64,000 nucleotides of DNA from Pyrinomonadaceae bacterium (lineage in GTDB: Bacteria; Acidobacteriota; Blastocatellia; Pyrinomonadales; Pyrinomonadaceae): contig JANQRU010000007.1 in NCBI GenBank assembly GCA_028284415.1, positions 434,001 through 498,000 of the forward strand, read 5' to 3'. Positions 25,438 to 33,105 of this stretch are shown here, piece by piece (positions within the stretch are counted from its first letter, which is position 1; each line of letters opens with the position of its first letter). The position numbers and the translations under genes are program-made. A model generated the notes under the pieces. The model made no database searches. It was not told where the DNA came from and was given only the letters and a program-made list of their open reading frames with translations.

Positions 25438-25511
25438 AGAAGTTCCCGCGAAAAATGGGAATTATACGAAAAATGCTCTATTGTCCTCTTGCTTCTTTCG
25501 CGGGAACTTCT
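25438..25511. repeat. 16-bp perfect inverted repeat, 42-bp spacer
   Basis: AGAAGTTCCCGCGAAA at 25438-25453 faces its exact complement at 25496-25511. It lies between two minus-strand genes (after the thioredoxin-like gene, before the AlbA_2 gene). Without a T-run it is not a standard terminator. It could be a small non-autonomous repeat; no transposase is nearby. Confidence 0.7.
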
Positions 25512-25540
25512 GATAACTGATAAATAATTATCCGCATTAC

Positions 25541-25777
25541 TTATTTCAAATCTTCAATTGAAGCTCCAAAATTTATGTGAAAAGGCTGGTCAGCAACAAC
25601 TAACGCCGGAACTGATTTAACACCTTTATTTACTGCTTCGCTTATTCGATCTTTGTCATCACCTAGATGAACAATTTCTACATCAAATCTCTCATTATCA
25701 ATCGTATCCACAATCATTTGCTCAGCATCTACACAAACAGGACAGCCTGCGTGGTAAAATTTTGCTTCTGTTTTCAT
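25541..25777 (-). CDS. Small thioredoxin-fold protein with CPVC motif
   Basis: 78 residues from the ATG at 25777, preceded by GAGG; a longer GTG start at 25792 is less likely. It has the redox motif CPVC in KFYHAGCPVCVDAEQMI, the cis-proline segment VKSVPALVVADQPFHINFGA and the small size of glutaredoxin/thioredoxin-like single-domain proteins. It would be a cytoplasmic disulfide oxidoreductase or a sensor. It is divergent from an HxlR regulator over a spacer with an inverted repeat, a classic arrangement for redox- or electrophile-induced pairs. Confidence 0.85.
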   Translation of the reverse strand: MKTEAKFYHAGCPVCVDAEQMIVDTIDNERFDVEIVHLGDDKDRISEAVNKGVKSVPALVVADQPFHINFGASIEDLK

Positions 25778-25860
25778 TTGTTTTTTCCTCACATTTTAAT
25801 ATATTGTTTTGTTTATCAAATCGATTTGAAAGAGAACCATAACAAAATAAAATTCGCTTT

Positions 25861-25887
25861 GTAAGTAGGTACTTTTTGGTTACTTAC
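25861..25887. promoter_or_regulatory. Operator-like inverted repeat GTAAGTA-N13-TACTTAC
   Basis: A perfect 7+7 inverted repeat 21 bases before the HxlR start and within the divergent spacer. HxlR proteins typically bind such TA-rich repeats to repress the divergent gene and themselves. Confidence 0.65.
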
Positions 25888-25907
25888 ACACTTTTCGGTG
25901 TAAATTT

Positions 25908-26237
25908 ATGAACGTAAAGGCGGAAAAAATTTCAAAAAAAATTCCTGTGAAAGGGATGGTTGAAAACATTGTCGGTTGTAAGTGGTCTTTGACTGTAATT
26001 GATTTGATCAAACAAGGAGTAAATCGCCCGGGAAAAATGCAAAGGACGGTTGAAGGATTAACAACCAAAGTACTAAACGAGCGTTTACGCAAACTTGTCC
26101 GTTTTGGCATCGTTGAGAAAACAATTTTCCCCGAGGTTCCTCCAAGAGTTGAATATGAATTGACTAATTTTGGTGATAAATTCATTAAAATTTTGGATGC
26201 TATCGAAGATTTAGAAAGTGAAATAGCCAAAGACTAG
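25908..26237 (+). CDS. HxlR-family transcriptional regulator
   Basis: 109 residues, one winged helix-turn-helix domain of the HxlR type. The conserved redox-sensing cysteine is present in VENIVGCKWSLTVIDLI (about residue 25), followed by the wHTH core RTVEGLTTKVLNERLRKLV and the wing EVPPRVEYELTNFGDKF. HxlR proteins such as YodB and HypR sense diamide, quinones or hypochlorite by their cysteine. Here it probably controls the divergent thioredoxin-like gene and itself (inference). Confidence 0.93.
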   Translation: MNVKAEKISKKIPVKGMVENIVGCKWSLTVIDLIKQGVNRPGKMQRTVEGLTTKVLNERLRKLVRFGIVEKTIFPEVPPRVEYELTNFGDKFIKILDAIEDLESEIAKD

Positions 26238-26272
26238 GCATTTTTGATATTTTTTAGGATAATTAAAAGCCC

Positions 26273-26836
26273 GTGGATACAGAACCTATAATTGCATACA
26301 TTGGTCTCGGCTCAAATCTAGGAGATAGAGCAGGTAATCTTTTGCTTGCCGTTCGTGGATTGATGGAAGCAGGTCTTCATGTAGCAAGACTCTCCGCTAT
26401 CTATGAAACAGAACCGATTGGCGTTGAGGATCATGATTCTTATCTAAATATGGTTGCAGAAATCGAAGTAACCAATATAACTCCTTCACAGATGCTGGCT
26501 CGGATGGTGCGAATCGAATATTTACTAGGACGCAGACATAAATTTCTGCAAGCTCCGCGAACAGCCGATCTAGATTTATTGATTTACGGAGATTCGGTCA
26601 TAGATACTGAATTTGTCCAAGTTCCCCACAAACATATGCACACACGCCGCTTTGTGCTTGTTCCATTATCTGAACTTGATCCACATCTCATACATCCAGT
26701 CGAAAATAAAAGTATTCAGGATTTACTTGAAGAATCAGACGATTCATCCGTTGTAAAACGTTGGAATCCTAATGAAGATATTGAAACAATAGAAAATGTT
26801 TCTCCGCAATCTTTTTCTAAAATATCTAATTCTTAA
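26273..26836 (+). CDS. folK: 2-amino-4-hydroxy-6-hydroxymethyldihydropteridine diphosphokinase (HPPK)
   Basis: 187 residues. HPPK transfers diphosphate from ATP to 6-hydroxymethyl-dihydropterin in folate synthesis. Signature blocks: YIGLGSNLGDRAGNL at the N-terminus, ETEPIGVEDHDSYLN, the Mg/pterin motif RTADLDLLIYGD (about residue 98) and VPHKHMHTRRFVLVPLSELDP. The GTG at 26273 is the only fitting start. Length is slightly above 160, with an acidic C-terminal extension. It heads a run with panB and panC but the 60-base gap allows separate expression. Confidence 0.96.
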   Translation: MDTEPIIAYIGLGSNLGDRAGNLLLAVRGLMEAGLHVARLSAIYETEPIGVEDHDSYLNMVAEIEVTNITPSQMLARMVRIEYLLGRRHKFLQAPRTADLDLLIYGDSVIDTEFVQVPHKHMHTRRFVLVPLSELDPHLIHPVENKSIQDLLEESDDSSVVKRWNPNEDIETIENVSPQSFSKISNS

Positions 26837-26896
26837 ACTCTTTAATCACTAGACTTACACGATATATCTCGACTATAATCGCAAAACTTAAAATCT

Positions 26897-27769
26897 ATGG
26901 CATACCTAAAACCAGATAAACCCGAAAAAGTCTATGTTCCTGCCTTGAGAAAGGCAAAAAGAAAGGGAAAAAAATTAGTCTGTTTAACGGCTTATGATTA
27001 CCCGACTGCAAGAATCGTTGACGAAGCTGGCGTAGAACTAATCCTTGTCGGCGATAGCATCGGAAATGTTATTCACGGATACGGCAACACGATTCCTGTA
27101 ACCTTGGAAGAAATACTTTCAGCTACCAAAGCAGTTAAACGCGGGGCTGAAAGAGCTTTGATTATTTCCGATCTTCCCTATGGAACATATCATGTGAACG
27201 AAGATGAAACTGTACGAAATGCCTTACGTTTAATGAAAGACGGAGGTGCAGAAGCGGTTAAACTCGAAGGTGGACGAAACCGTCTAAATCTCGTCAAAAG
27301 ATTGGTTAACGAAGAAATTCCAGTCGTTGCACACATCGGGTTAACTCCGCAATCTGTCCATAAATTAGGCGGTTATCGCGTTCAAGGGAAAACTACTGCG
27401 ACTGCTAAAAAATTGATTGAGGACGCTAAAATGCTTGAAGATGCCGGGGCTTTTGCGATCGTTTTAGAACTCGTTCCTAAAGAGGTGGCTGAAATAATTT
27501 CCAATGAATTGAAAATTTCCACAATCGGAATTGGTGCAGGTTCGGCTTGCGATATACAAGTTTTGGTTCTTCATGATTTAGTTGGTTTAACATTTGGCAG
27601 ACTTCCGCGTTTTGTTCGACAATATGCTGACATACGCGAGTTTATGACGGATGCCATTAACCGATGGTCTGATGACGTAAGAAGCGGTGATTATCCGAAT
27701 GAGGATGAATCTTATGGATTACCTGAAAAGGTTGATATTGAAGCCCTCAAAAAACTAGAGAATGATTAA
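26897..27769 (+). CDS. panB: 3-methyl-2-oxobutanoate hydroxymethyltransferase
   Basis: 290 residues. PanB makes ketopantoate from 3-methyl-2-oxobutanoate using 5,10-methylene-THF, the first step of pantothenate synthesis. Seen: LVCLTAYDYPTARIVDEAGV, the Mg-binding LVGDSIGNVIHGY (Asp about 52), AVKLEGGRN, HIGLTPQSVHKLGGYRVQGK and the catalytic Glu in VLELVPKEVA. The C-terminus is longer than E. coli's. Its last 8 bases overlap the next ORF, so translation is coupled. Adjacent to folate gene folK (its cofactor source) and near panC. Confidence 0.97.
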   Translation: MAYLKPDKPEKVYVPALRKAKRKGKKLVCLTAYDYPTARIVDEAGVELILVGDSIGNVIHGYGNTIPVTLEEILSATKAVKRGAERALIISDLPYGTYHVNEDETVRNALRLMKDGGAEAVKLEGGRNRLNLVKRLVNEEIPVVAHIGLTPQSVHKLGGYRVQGKTTATAKKLIEDAKMLEDAGAFAIVLELVPKEVAEIISNELKISTIGIGAGSACDIQVLVLHDLVGLTFGRLPRFVRQYADIREFMTDAINRWSDDVRSGDYPNEDESYGLPEKVDIEALKKLEND

Positions 27770-28838
27770 AACTTTTCAGATTTTTTTAATATTTTCTACT
27801 TTTCTTGGAAATGTGAATTGCTTTTCTCAAGGAAATAATATCACTAATAATCAACCGCTCTCAGATAAAAGACTTTTAGGAATAGCTTTAAATTACGCTT
27901 CAAATGAAACTTTTGATAAGGCATTTGCAGAAGCTCAGAAAGCTCAAATAAATTTTACAACTTTACCAATTAACTGGGATGATATTGAAAGTTCACCAAA
28001 TAAATACAATCCCGAAACAAATTTCCTAAAAATCGCAAACATTTTTTATCCCGCTAACAAAATAAAAATAGCTTTAGAACTCAACCCCATTGATACAGTA
28101 AAAACCCGTATTCCAAAAGACTTAAAAGGAAAAAGATTTGATGACCCGAAATTTATAAGCAGGTTCAAGTCTTTTCTGGATTGGAGTTTCAAGCAAATTC
28201 CCGATTTAGAATTAATAAGTTTATCCATCGGAAATGAAATAGATATTTATCTAGCTAGTGATGAAAAAAAATGGAGGCAATTTGAGATTTTCTTCAAAGA
28301 AGTTTCTGCTCATGCCCGAAAGCTACGTCCCGGATTAAAGGTTGGAACAAAAGTTACTGTAAATGGAATGACAAAAAACACTATTGAAAATGCCAAATCC
28401 ATTAATAAACTTAGCGATATAATTTTAACTACCTATTACCATTTAGATGACGATTTCACCGTTAAAAGTCCTGAAACTATTGGCGATATTTTCAAACAAG
28501 TATCGGAACTTCACAAAGATAAACCCATTTATTTTCTTGAAATTGGATATCCTTCGGGAAAACTGTGTGACAGCTCTGAAGAAAAGCAAGCTGAATTTAT
28601 CAAACACAGTTTTGAAAGCTGGGATAATTATTCAAATAATATAAAAGCACTTAATTTCACTTGGCTAACAGATATTTCTAGTGATTCTGCAAGTTTTTTC
28701 ACCAAGTATTACGGGGTTGAAAATAAAAGATTTAGAGAATATCTTGCAACTCTCGGTTTAAGGACAAATAAAGGCAAGGCTAAAACAAGTTTTGGACAAC
28801 TTATAAAAGAAGTCAAAAAGCGAAAAATGGTAAAATAA
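27762..28838 (+). CDS. Secreted GH-A-like TIM-barrel glycosidase, family unassigned
   Basis: 358 residues with a signal peptide (about 1-21, NCFSQG). The fold reads as a TIM barrel with a probable acid/base Glu in SLSIGNEIDIYL (about residue 160) and a probable nucleophile Glu in IYFLEIGYPSGKL (about 252). This two-Glu NE...E pattern is that of clan GH-A enzymes, but no specific family can be claimed. The ATG overlaps the panB stop by 8 bases and the ORF sits between panB and panC, an odd place for a secreted hydrolase. Confidence 0.7.
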   Translation: MIKTFQIFLIFSTFLGNVNCFSQGNNITNNQPLSDKRLLGIALNYASNETFDKAFAEAQKAQINFTTLPINWDDIESSPNKYNPETNFLKIANIFYPANKIKIALELNPIDTVKTRIPKDLKGKRFDDPKFISRFKSFLDWSFKQIPDLELISLSIGNEIDIYLASDEKKWRQFEIFFKEVSAHARKLRPGLKVGTKVTVNGMTKNTIENAKSINKLSDIILTTYYHLDDDFTVKSPETIGDIFKQVSELHKDKPIYFLEIGYPSGKLCDSSEEKQAEFIKHSFESWDNYSNNIKALNFTWLTDISSDSASFFTKYYGVENKRFREYLATLGLRTNKGKAKTSFGQLIKEVKKRKMVK

Positions 28839-28867
28839 TCTTTTTTGTTCTATAAATATAAGCATAG

Positions 28868-29722
28868 ATGGAAATTATCAACAGACGACAAAGAATGGCT
28901 TCCCTTGCACGTAAACTCAGGCGTGAACATAAGGTTATTGGTTTCGTCCCAACCATGGGGGCATTGCACAAAGGACATCTCAAACTGGTACAAAATGCCC
29001 GTCAGATGAGTGATATCGTGATTGTCTCGATTTTTGTTAATCCGACGCAATTTAATGAATCTGATGACTTTGAAACTTATCCAAGGGATTTGACCGCTGA
29101 CGCCGCACTTTTAGCTGAATATAATGTTGATTATGTTTTTACACCTGATGCAAAGGATATTTATGGAGAAAATTTCTCTACCTATGTAACCGTTGATGAT
29201 CTTTCTGAAAAACTAGAAGGAGCGTCGCGTCCGGGACATTTTCGTGGTGTTGCAACTGTAGTTACAATTTTATTTAACACCATTCGCCCTGATTTTGGTT
29301 ATTTTGGGCAAAAAGATGCTCAGCAAGTCGCCATCATCAAACGTCTCACACAAAATCTAGGTTTTGAAACAGAAATCATTGTCGTCCCAATAGTTAGAGA
29401 AAAATCAGGTTTAGCAATGTCTTCTCGAAACGAACTCTTAACAAGTGAACAAAGAGAAGCTGCTTCGATTATTTATAAATCTTTATTGGAAGTTGAAATA
29501 GCGACTGAAAAAGGTGTACGAAATACCACAAAACTAGCCGAAATCGTGCGAAATGAAATTGAGACCGAGCCATTAGCAAATATAGATTATATCGCTGTAG
29601 TTGATAATAAAACGCTTGATCCGATTGAGAAAATCGGCGAAAACCCCGTATTAGTTGCCGTTGCCGCACGTTTCGGTGAAATTCGGCTGATAGACAACAT
29701 TGTTTTGAATAAAAAGCAGTAG
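28868..29722 (+). CDS. panC: Pantothenate synthetase
   Basis: 284 residues. PanC joins pantoate and beta-alanine with ATP. It carries the HIGH-like motif PTMGALHKGHLKLV, VSIFVNPTQFNESDDFETYPR, YFGQKDAQQVAIIKRL, and the KMSKS-like GLAMSSRNELLT. Length is normal. It starts 29 bases after the glycosidase-like ORF and completes the panB...panC unit; panD and panE are not in the window. Confidence 0.97.
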   Translation: MEIINRRQRMASLARKLRREHKVIGFVPTMGALHKGHLKLVQNARQMSDIVIVSIFVNPTQFNESDDFETYPRDLTADAALLAEYNVDYVFTPDAKDIYGENFSTYVTVDDLSEKLEGASRPGHFRGVATVVTILFNTIRPDFGYFGQKDAQQVAIIKRLTQNLGFETEIIVVPIVREKSGLAMSSRNELLTSEQREAASIIYKSLLEVEIATEKGVRNTTKLAEIVRNEIETEPLANIDYIAVVDNKTLDPIEKIGENPVLVAVAARFGEIRLIDNIVLNKKQ

Positions 29723-29781
29723 TTTGGAACTAAATTTGCATCTAAAATTATGAATGCCACTCTTGGCAAAAGGAGAAAACT

Positions 29782-30300
29782 ATGAAAAGCATAAAATTTC
29801 TGACAATCACTTTAAGTCTTGTCTTTGCAATGGCTTTGGGCGTTTCCGCTCAAAACATAGTTTTTACATCACTTGGTGGAGACAAAATTGATGTCGAAGC
29901 CCAAAAAGATAAAGTTGTCGTGATGGCAATTGGTGCAAGTTGGTTACCTCTTTCCAATGACCAAGCCGAGACTGTTAATAAGCTTGCAAAAAAATATGCA
30001 GGTAATGATGAGGTGATTTTTTACTTCATCGCCACGGATTCAACTTCTTCAAAATCAAAGAATTACGCAAGCAATGACGATATACAAAAATTTGCTAAAC
30101 GCAACAAATTAAACATCACCATTTTAAGAGATGCTGATGGCGAAAAGTCTGTAAAAAAATATAAACTGGATCAGCTTCCCGCGTTTATAATTCTCGACAA
30201 AACAGGAAAACCTGATGGCGATCCGATCACAGGTATTGATCCATTTGCAGAGGTTGATACAGCCGACATAATCTCGAAAAGAGTTGATAAACTGTTGTAG
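29782..30300 (+). CDS. Secreted TlpA/AhpC-like thioredoxin-fold protein lacking CxxC
   Basis: 172 residues with a signal peptide (to about residue 23, GVSAQN). The body is a TlpA/redoxin-like fold: KVVVMAIGASWLPLSNDQAE in the position where active homologues have GxxWCxxC, then VIFYFIATDSTSSK, a central insert, and the cis-proline region YKLDQLPAFIILDKTGKPDG. The two redox cysteines are replaced (SWLPLS), so it cannot act as a standard disulfide reductase. It may bind a ligand or partner. An AAGGAG ribosome site precedes the ATG. Confidence 0.82.
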   Translation: MKSIKFLTITLSLVFAMALGVSAQNIVFTSLGGDKIDVEAQKDKVVVMAIGASWLPLSNDQAETVNKLAKKYAGNDEVIFYFIATDSTSSKSKNYASNDDIQKFAKRNKLNITILRDADGEKSVKKYKLDQLPAFIILDKTGKPDGDPITGIDPFAEVDTADIISKRVDKLL

Positions 30301-30321
30301 AAGCTTACAAAATCAAACAAT

Positions 30322-30361
30322 AAAAAGGACGAGTCTTAACAATCTAAGATTCGTCCTTTTT
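30322..30361. terminator. Bidirectional terminator
   Basis: 17-bp stem with one mismatch (AAAAAGGACGAGTCTTA against TAAGATTCGTCCTTTTT), loop ACAATC, between the convergent genes at 29782-30300 and 30344-31030, overlapping the latter's last codons. Confidence 0.93.
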
Positions 30362-31030
30362 ATATTCTAATTTAGCTTCAGCCGATTCCTTCTTAAATTG
30401 TCTTATTGCAGGCATTATGTGAAAGAAAAATATGTACAGAGACTGTATAAAAAAGATGAAAAGAAAAATAGCTTTACCTAAGAGATAATAGTCGGTTGGA
30501 AGATTGTTCGTATAATTCCAAATTGGAAGGTTTACTATAACAACCCCAAAAATTCCACAAGCTAAATAAAATAAACTCCCCAGAATATAAATTCGTAAAG
30601 AAACGATACTCAAAGATAAACAGGCGGATGCTCCGTAAAACAAAAGTGTTCCAATAATCGAAGAAACCAAAACCGTTCCAAATGAAGGCAAATTGCGAAA
30701 AATTGAGTTAGGAACAATAAACCAAAGAACTGACGAAAAAACTATTACAAAACCAAATAAATAAAAGATAATTTCAACAGCTTCTAATTCGTTTAAAAAT
30801 TCCCATTTGAGACTGAATTTTCTGTCAGGGTATATCTGTTTAGCAAAAAAGAATGTGCCACAAACAATAATCGAACCGAGAATTAATCCAGCGACTCCAA
30901 AAGGAATCTGCTTCCAAAGCCATTGAATTCCCATGCTCAAACCACCGAAGACTGCTATCAAAACAACTCCAACAAGCAGGATCAAACCCAATCCTCCGAG
31001 TCCGATCAATGTATCTTTGAATTTGCCCAT
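30344..31030 (-). CDS. Polytopic membrane protein of unknown function
   Basis: 228 residues with about six hydrophobic segments (starting LIGLGGLGLILLVGVVLIAVF) and a highly charged C-terminus (KKESAEAKLEYKKDES). No family is recognised. It ends in the terminator hairpin and starts 9 bases downstream of maf, so it is cotranscribed with it. Confidence 0.7.
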   Translation of the reverse strand: MGKFKDTLIGLGGLGLILLVGVVLIAVFGGLSMGIQWLWKQIPFGVAGLILGSIIVCGTFFFAKQIYPDRKFSLKWEFLNELEAVEIIFYLFGFVIVFSSVLWFIVPNSIFRNLPSFGTVLVSSIIGTLLFYGASACLSLSIVSLRIYILGSLFYLACGIFGVVIVNLPIWNYTNNLPTDYYLLGKAIFLFIFFIQSLYIFFFHIMPAIRQFKKESAEAKLEYKKDES

Positions 31031-31039
31031 TGAAAATTC

Positions 31040-31600
31040 TTAAAACTCTCTAAACAATCGGTAAACCAGATTTATCGGCAATCCAACCACATTCCAATAA
31101 TCCCCTTCAATTTCTTCAATAAAAAGTGCAGCTTGAGCTTGGACTGCATATGCTCCGGCTTTATCGAGTGGCTCGCCTTCTTGAACCAAAAATTCAACCT
31201 CTTCATTATTTAATTTATCGAAAGTAACTTCTGTGGTTTGCAAGCCAACTCGAACATCATCATTTTTAACAAGTGCAACCCCCGTCAAAACCTCATGAGT
31301 CCGTCCCGAAAGCATTTTAATCATTCGTCGGGCATCATTTAGATCTTTAGGCTTTCCTATTATCTGGTCGTCAACAACTACGGTTGTATCTGCTCCTAGT
31401 ACAAATATATCTTTATAATTTTTTGCGACCTCTTGAGCTTTTTCTTTCGCTAATCTCTGAACATAATCTGCAGGATTTTCACCTTCTTTTTCTGTTTCGT
31501 CTATATCCGCAACGTGTTTTTCAAAATCCCATCCTACAAAACCCAAGATTTCTGAACGCCTAGGACTTCCCGAGGCTAAAATTACTTTTGGTAAATTCAT
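31040..31600 (-). CDS. maf: Maf-type nucleoside-triphosphate pyrophosphatase
   Basis: 186 residues. Maf-family enzymes hydrolyse non-canonical or UTP/dTTP nucleotides to monophosphates. All the family blocks are present: VILASGSPRRSEILGF at the N-terminus, LAKEKAQEVA, the catalytic LGADTTVVVDDQIIGKP, the SGRTHEVLTGVAL block and EGDYWNVVGLPINLVYRLF. Residue pattern fits the YhdE (dTTP/UTP) branch. It is divergent from the DUF721 gene at 31682. Confidence 0.94.
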   Translation of the reverse strand: MNLPKVILASGSPRRSEILGFVGWDFEKHVADIDETEKEGENPADYVQRLAKEKAQEVAKNYKDIFVLGADTTVVVDDQIIGKPKDLNDARRMIKMLSGRTHEVLTGVALVKNDDVRVGLQTTEVTFDKLNNEEVEFLVQEGEPLDKAGAYAVQAQAALFIEEIEGDYWNVVGLPINLVYRLFREF

Positions 31601-31681
31601 CTTTGAACTATATTTATTAAAGGCTTAAACTTTTATTTGCTGATAGATAATAAATTATAATCGTTTAATGTTAAATGATAT

Positions 31682-32167
31682 ATGCAGGATTTGTTCCGAA
31701 CATTACCAAAGCTCTTAAATGAATTTGAAGATTCTGAAGAAGTTCGTGAAGCTGTAGTTTTTGCTGCGTGGCGTAAAGTTGCGGGAAAATCGCTCTGTGA
31801 ACATTCAGCCCCTTTCAGGCTCTATGAAAAACATCTGATCGTAGCTGTAAAAGATAAAATGTGGAAAAGACATCTTGAGAAAGAATTGGCAGGACAGATG
31901 ATTTTCAAACTAAATTCACTCTTGGGACAAGCCGCAGTAACCTTTATAGAGTTCCGCATTGATGAAGAAACAGTTTCTAAAATAAAAAAAACTGATCGAA
32001 GAATAAAAGTTTCCGATGAAGACTTAAAAGAAATCGCACTTGATGAAATTTCTCCAAGATTGAGACATCGTGCGGATGCTATCAAAGATGACAATTTACG
32101 CTATCAGTTTCTACTGGCGGCGGGAAGCTGTTTAGCTAGAAAGAAAAAAAACAATACCACTAAATAA
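31682..32167 (+). CDS. DUF721 / DciA-like protein
   Basis: 161 residues. The N-terminal part (about 1-95) matches DUF721 proteins (DciA-type KH-like domain): AWRKVAGKSLCEHSAPFRLY, LIVAVKDKMWKRHLEKELAG. DciA loads the replicative helicase DnaB in bacteria lacking DnaC. The C-terminal 60 residues are specific and lie outside the domain. The ATG is divergent from maf. The role in helicase loading is known for the family; here it is inferred from the fold only. Confidence 0.82.
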   Translation: MQDLFRTLPKLLNEFEDSEEVREAVVFAAWRKVAGKSLCEHSAPFRLYEKHLIVAVKDKMWKRHLEKELAGQMIFKLNSLLGQAAVTFIEFRIDEETVSKIKKTDRRIKVSDEDLKEIALDEISPRLRHRADAIKDDNLRYQFLLAAGSCLARKKKNNTTK

Positions 32168-32173
32168 CAATCA

Positions 32174-32203
32174 TTGACATAAATTGTTATAAAAATTTAT
32201 CAT
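32174..32203 (+). promoter_or_regulatory. Promoter of the toxin-antitoxin pair
   Basis: TTGACA at 32174-32179, an 18-base spacer and TATCAT at 32198-32203, about 20 bases before the antitoxin ATG, which has a GGAGG ribosome site. It gives the pair its own transcript. Confidence 0.55.
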
Positions 32204-32221
32204 TTCATTGGAGGTAAAATT

Positions 32222-32506
32222 ATGAATGTGTCATTAACTAAAGAACTTGAAGAAATGATAAACAAAAAGGTGGAATCGGGTTTATACAATTCTGCAAGTG
32301 AAGTAATACGTGAAGGTTTACGACTGCTAAATGAACAAGATCAACTTCGTCAAATTCGCATTGAAGAATTACGTCGTGAAGTACAAAAAGGGATTGACCA
32401 AATTCGGGCTGGTAATTCTAAAAAGTATAACTCTGGTGAAGAGTTAGCGGATGAAATCATCAGCCGAGGTACAAAAAAAGCTGAGAAAAATAATTCTGGA
32501 GAATAA
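32222..32506 (+). CDS. ParD-like type II antitoxin
   Basis: 94 residues of the ribbon-helix-helix ParD/CC2985 type: MNVSLTKELEEMINKKVESG forms the DNA-binding ribbon and first helix, SASEVIREGLRLL the second, and the long charged tail (LRREVQKGIDQIRAG...) would bind the toxin. The stop codon touches the toxin's ATG, typical for such pairs. It should repress the pair through the upstream promoter. Confidence 0.92.
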   Translation: MNVSLTKELEEMINKKVESGLYNSASEVIREGLRLLNEQDQLRQIRIEELRREVQKGIDQIRAGNSKKYNSGEELADEIISRGTKKAEKNNSGE

Positions 32507-32821
32507 ATGTCGAAAGTTATAATTTCATCTTTAGCTGAGAGTGATTTAGAAAACATTTGGGATTATTTTTCAGAATATTCAATTGAATCAGCAAAGCAGA
32601 TTATTAAAGAATTCGGACAAAAATTCGACCTTTTATCAGAAAACCCTAAAATCGGAAGAAGTCACGACGAGTTCATTGTCAATTTAAGAAGTTTTCCACA
32701 TAAAAAACATGTAATATTTTACTTTGAAACTGGAGAAGGAATAGAAATATTTCGCGTTTTGCACGGAGCAAGAGATATAGAAGACCTTTTTGACAGATAT
32801 TTTACGGGGTTAAAACCATAA
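32507..32821 (+). CDS. ParE/RelE-superfamily toxin
   Basis: 104 residues. The ParE-type fold reads as the N-terminal helix LAESDLENIWDYFSEYSIES, GQKFDLLSENPKIGRSHDEF, the strand KKHVIFYFETGEGIEIFRVL and HGARDIEDLF at the end. ParE toxins poison DNA gyrase; RelE relatives cut mRNA. The ParD partner favours the ParE branch. It ends one base before the gatC start, so the pair lies directly upstream of an essential-type gene. Confidence 0.92.
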   Translation: MSKVIISSLAESDLENIWDYFSEYSIESAKQIIKEFGQKFDLLSENPKIGRSHDEFIVNLRSFPHKKHVIFYFETGEGIEIFRVLHGARDIEDLFDRYFTGLKP

Positions 32822-32822
32822 T

Positions 32823-33104
32823 ATGGATGTAAAAAAAGTTGCTAAATTAGCACATTTAGAAATTACCGAAGAAGAAATCGAACTATACACGCCACAAATG
32901 GCAAATATTGTTTCGTATGTTGAACAATTAAATGAACTTGATACGGAAAATGTTGAAGTGTCAATTGGCGGTTTAACCAAAGAGGGTGCAGAAACCAAAA
33001 CCGACCGACAGGATATTCCGCAAGAATCTCTCGGACAAGAAAAAGCCCTAGACCAAGCCCCTTCAGCAGTCGAAGGACATTTTCAAGTACCTAAAGTCCT
33101 TTAA
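32823..33104 (+). CDS. gatC: Asp-tRNA(Asn)/Glu-tRNA(Gln) amidotransferase subunit C
   Basis: 93 residues, normal for GatC, which wraps the GatA/GatB interface of the amidotransferase. Conserved: VKKVAKLAHLEITEEEIELY at the N-terminus and the C-terminal RQDIPQESLGQEKALDQAPS, then VEGHFQVPKVL. It starts one base after the ParE-like stop, with gatA 1.1 kb downstream after two unrelated genes. gatB is not in the window. Confidence 0.95.
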   Translation: MDVKKVAKLAHLEITEEEIELYTPQMANIVSYVEQLNELDTENVEVSIGGLTKEGAETKTDRQDIPQESLGQEKALDQAPSAVEGHFQVPKVL

Positions 33105-33105
33105 G

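Noticed and set aside
25438..25511. Insertion sequence ends
   Set aside because: Perfect inverted repeat but no transposase ORF lies between or beside the arms, and no target duplication is visible.
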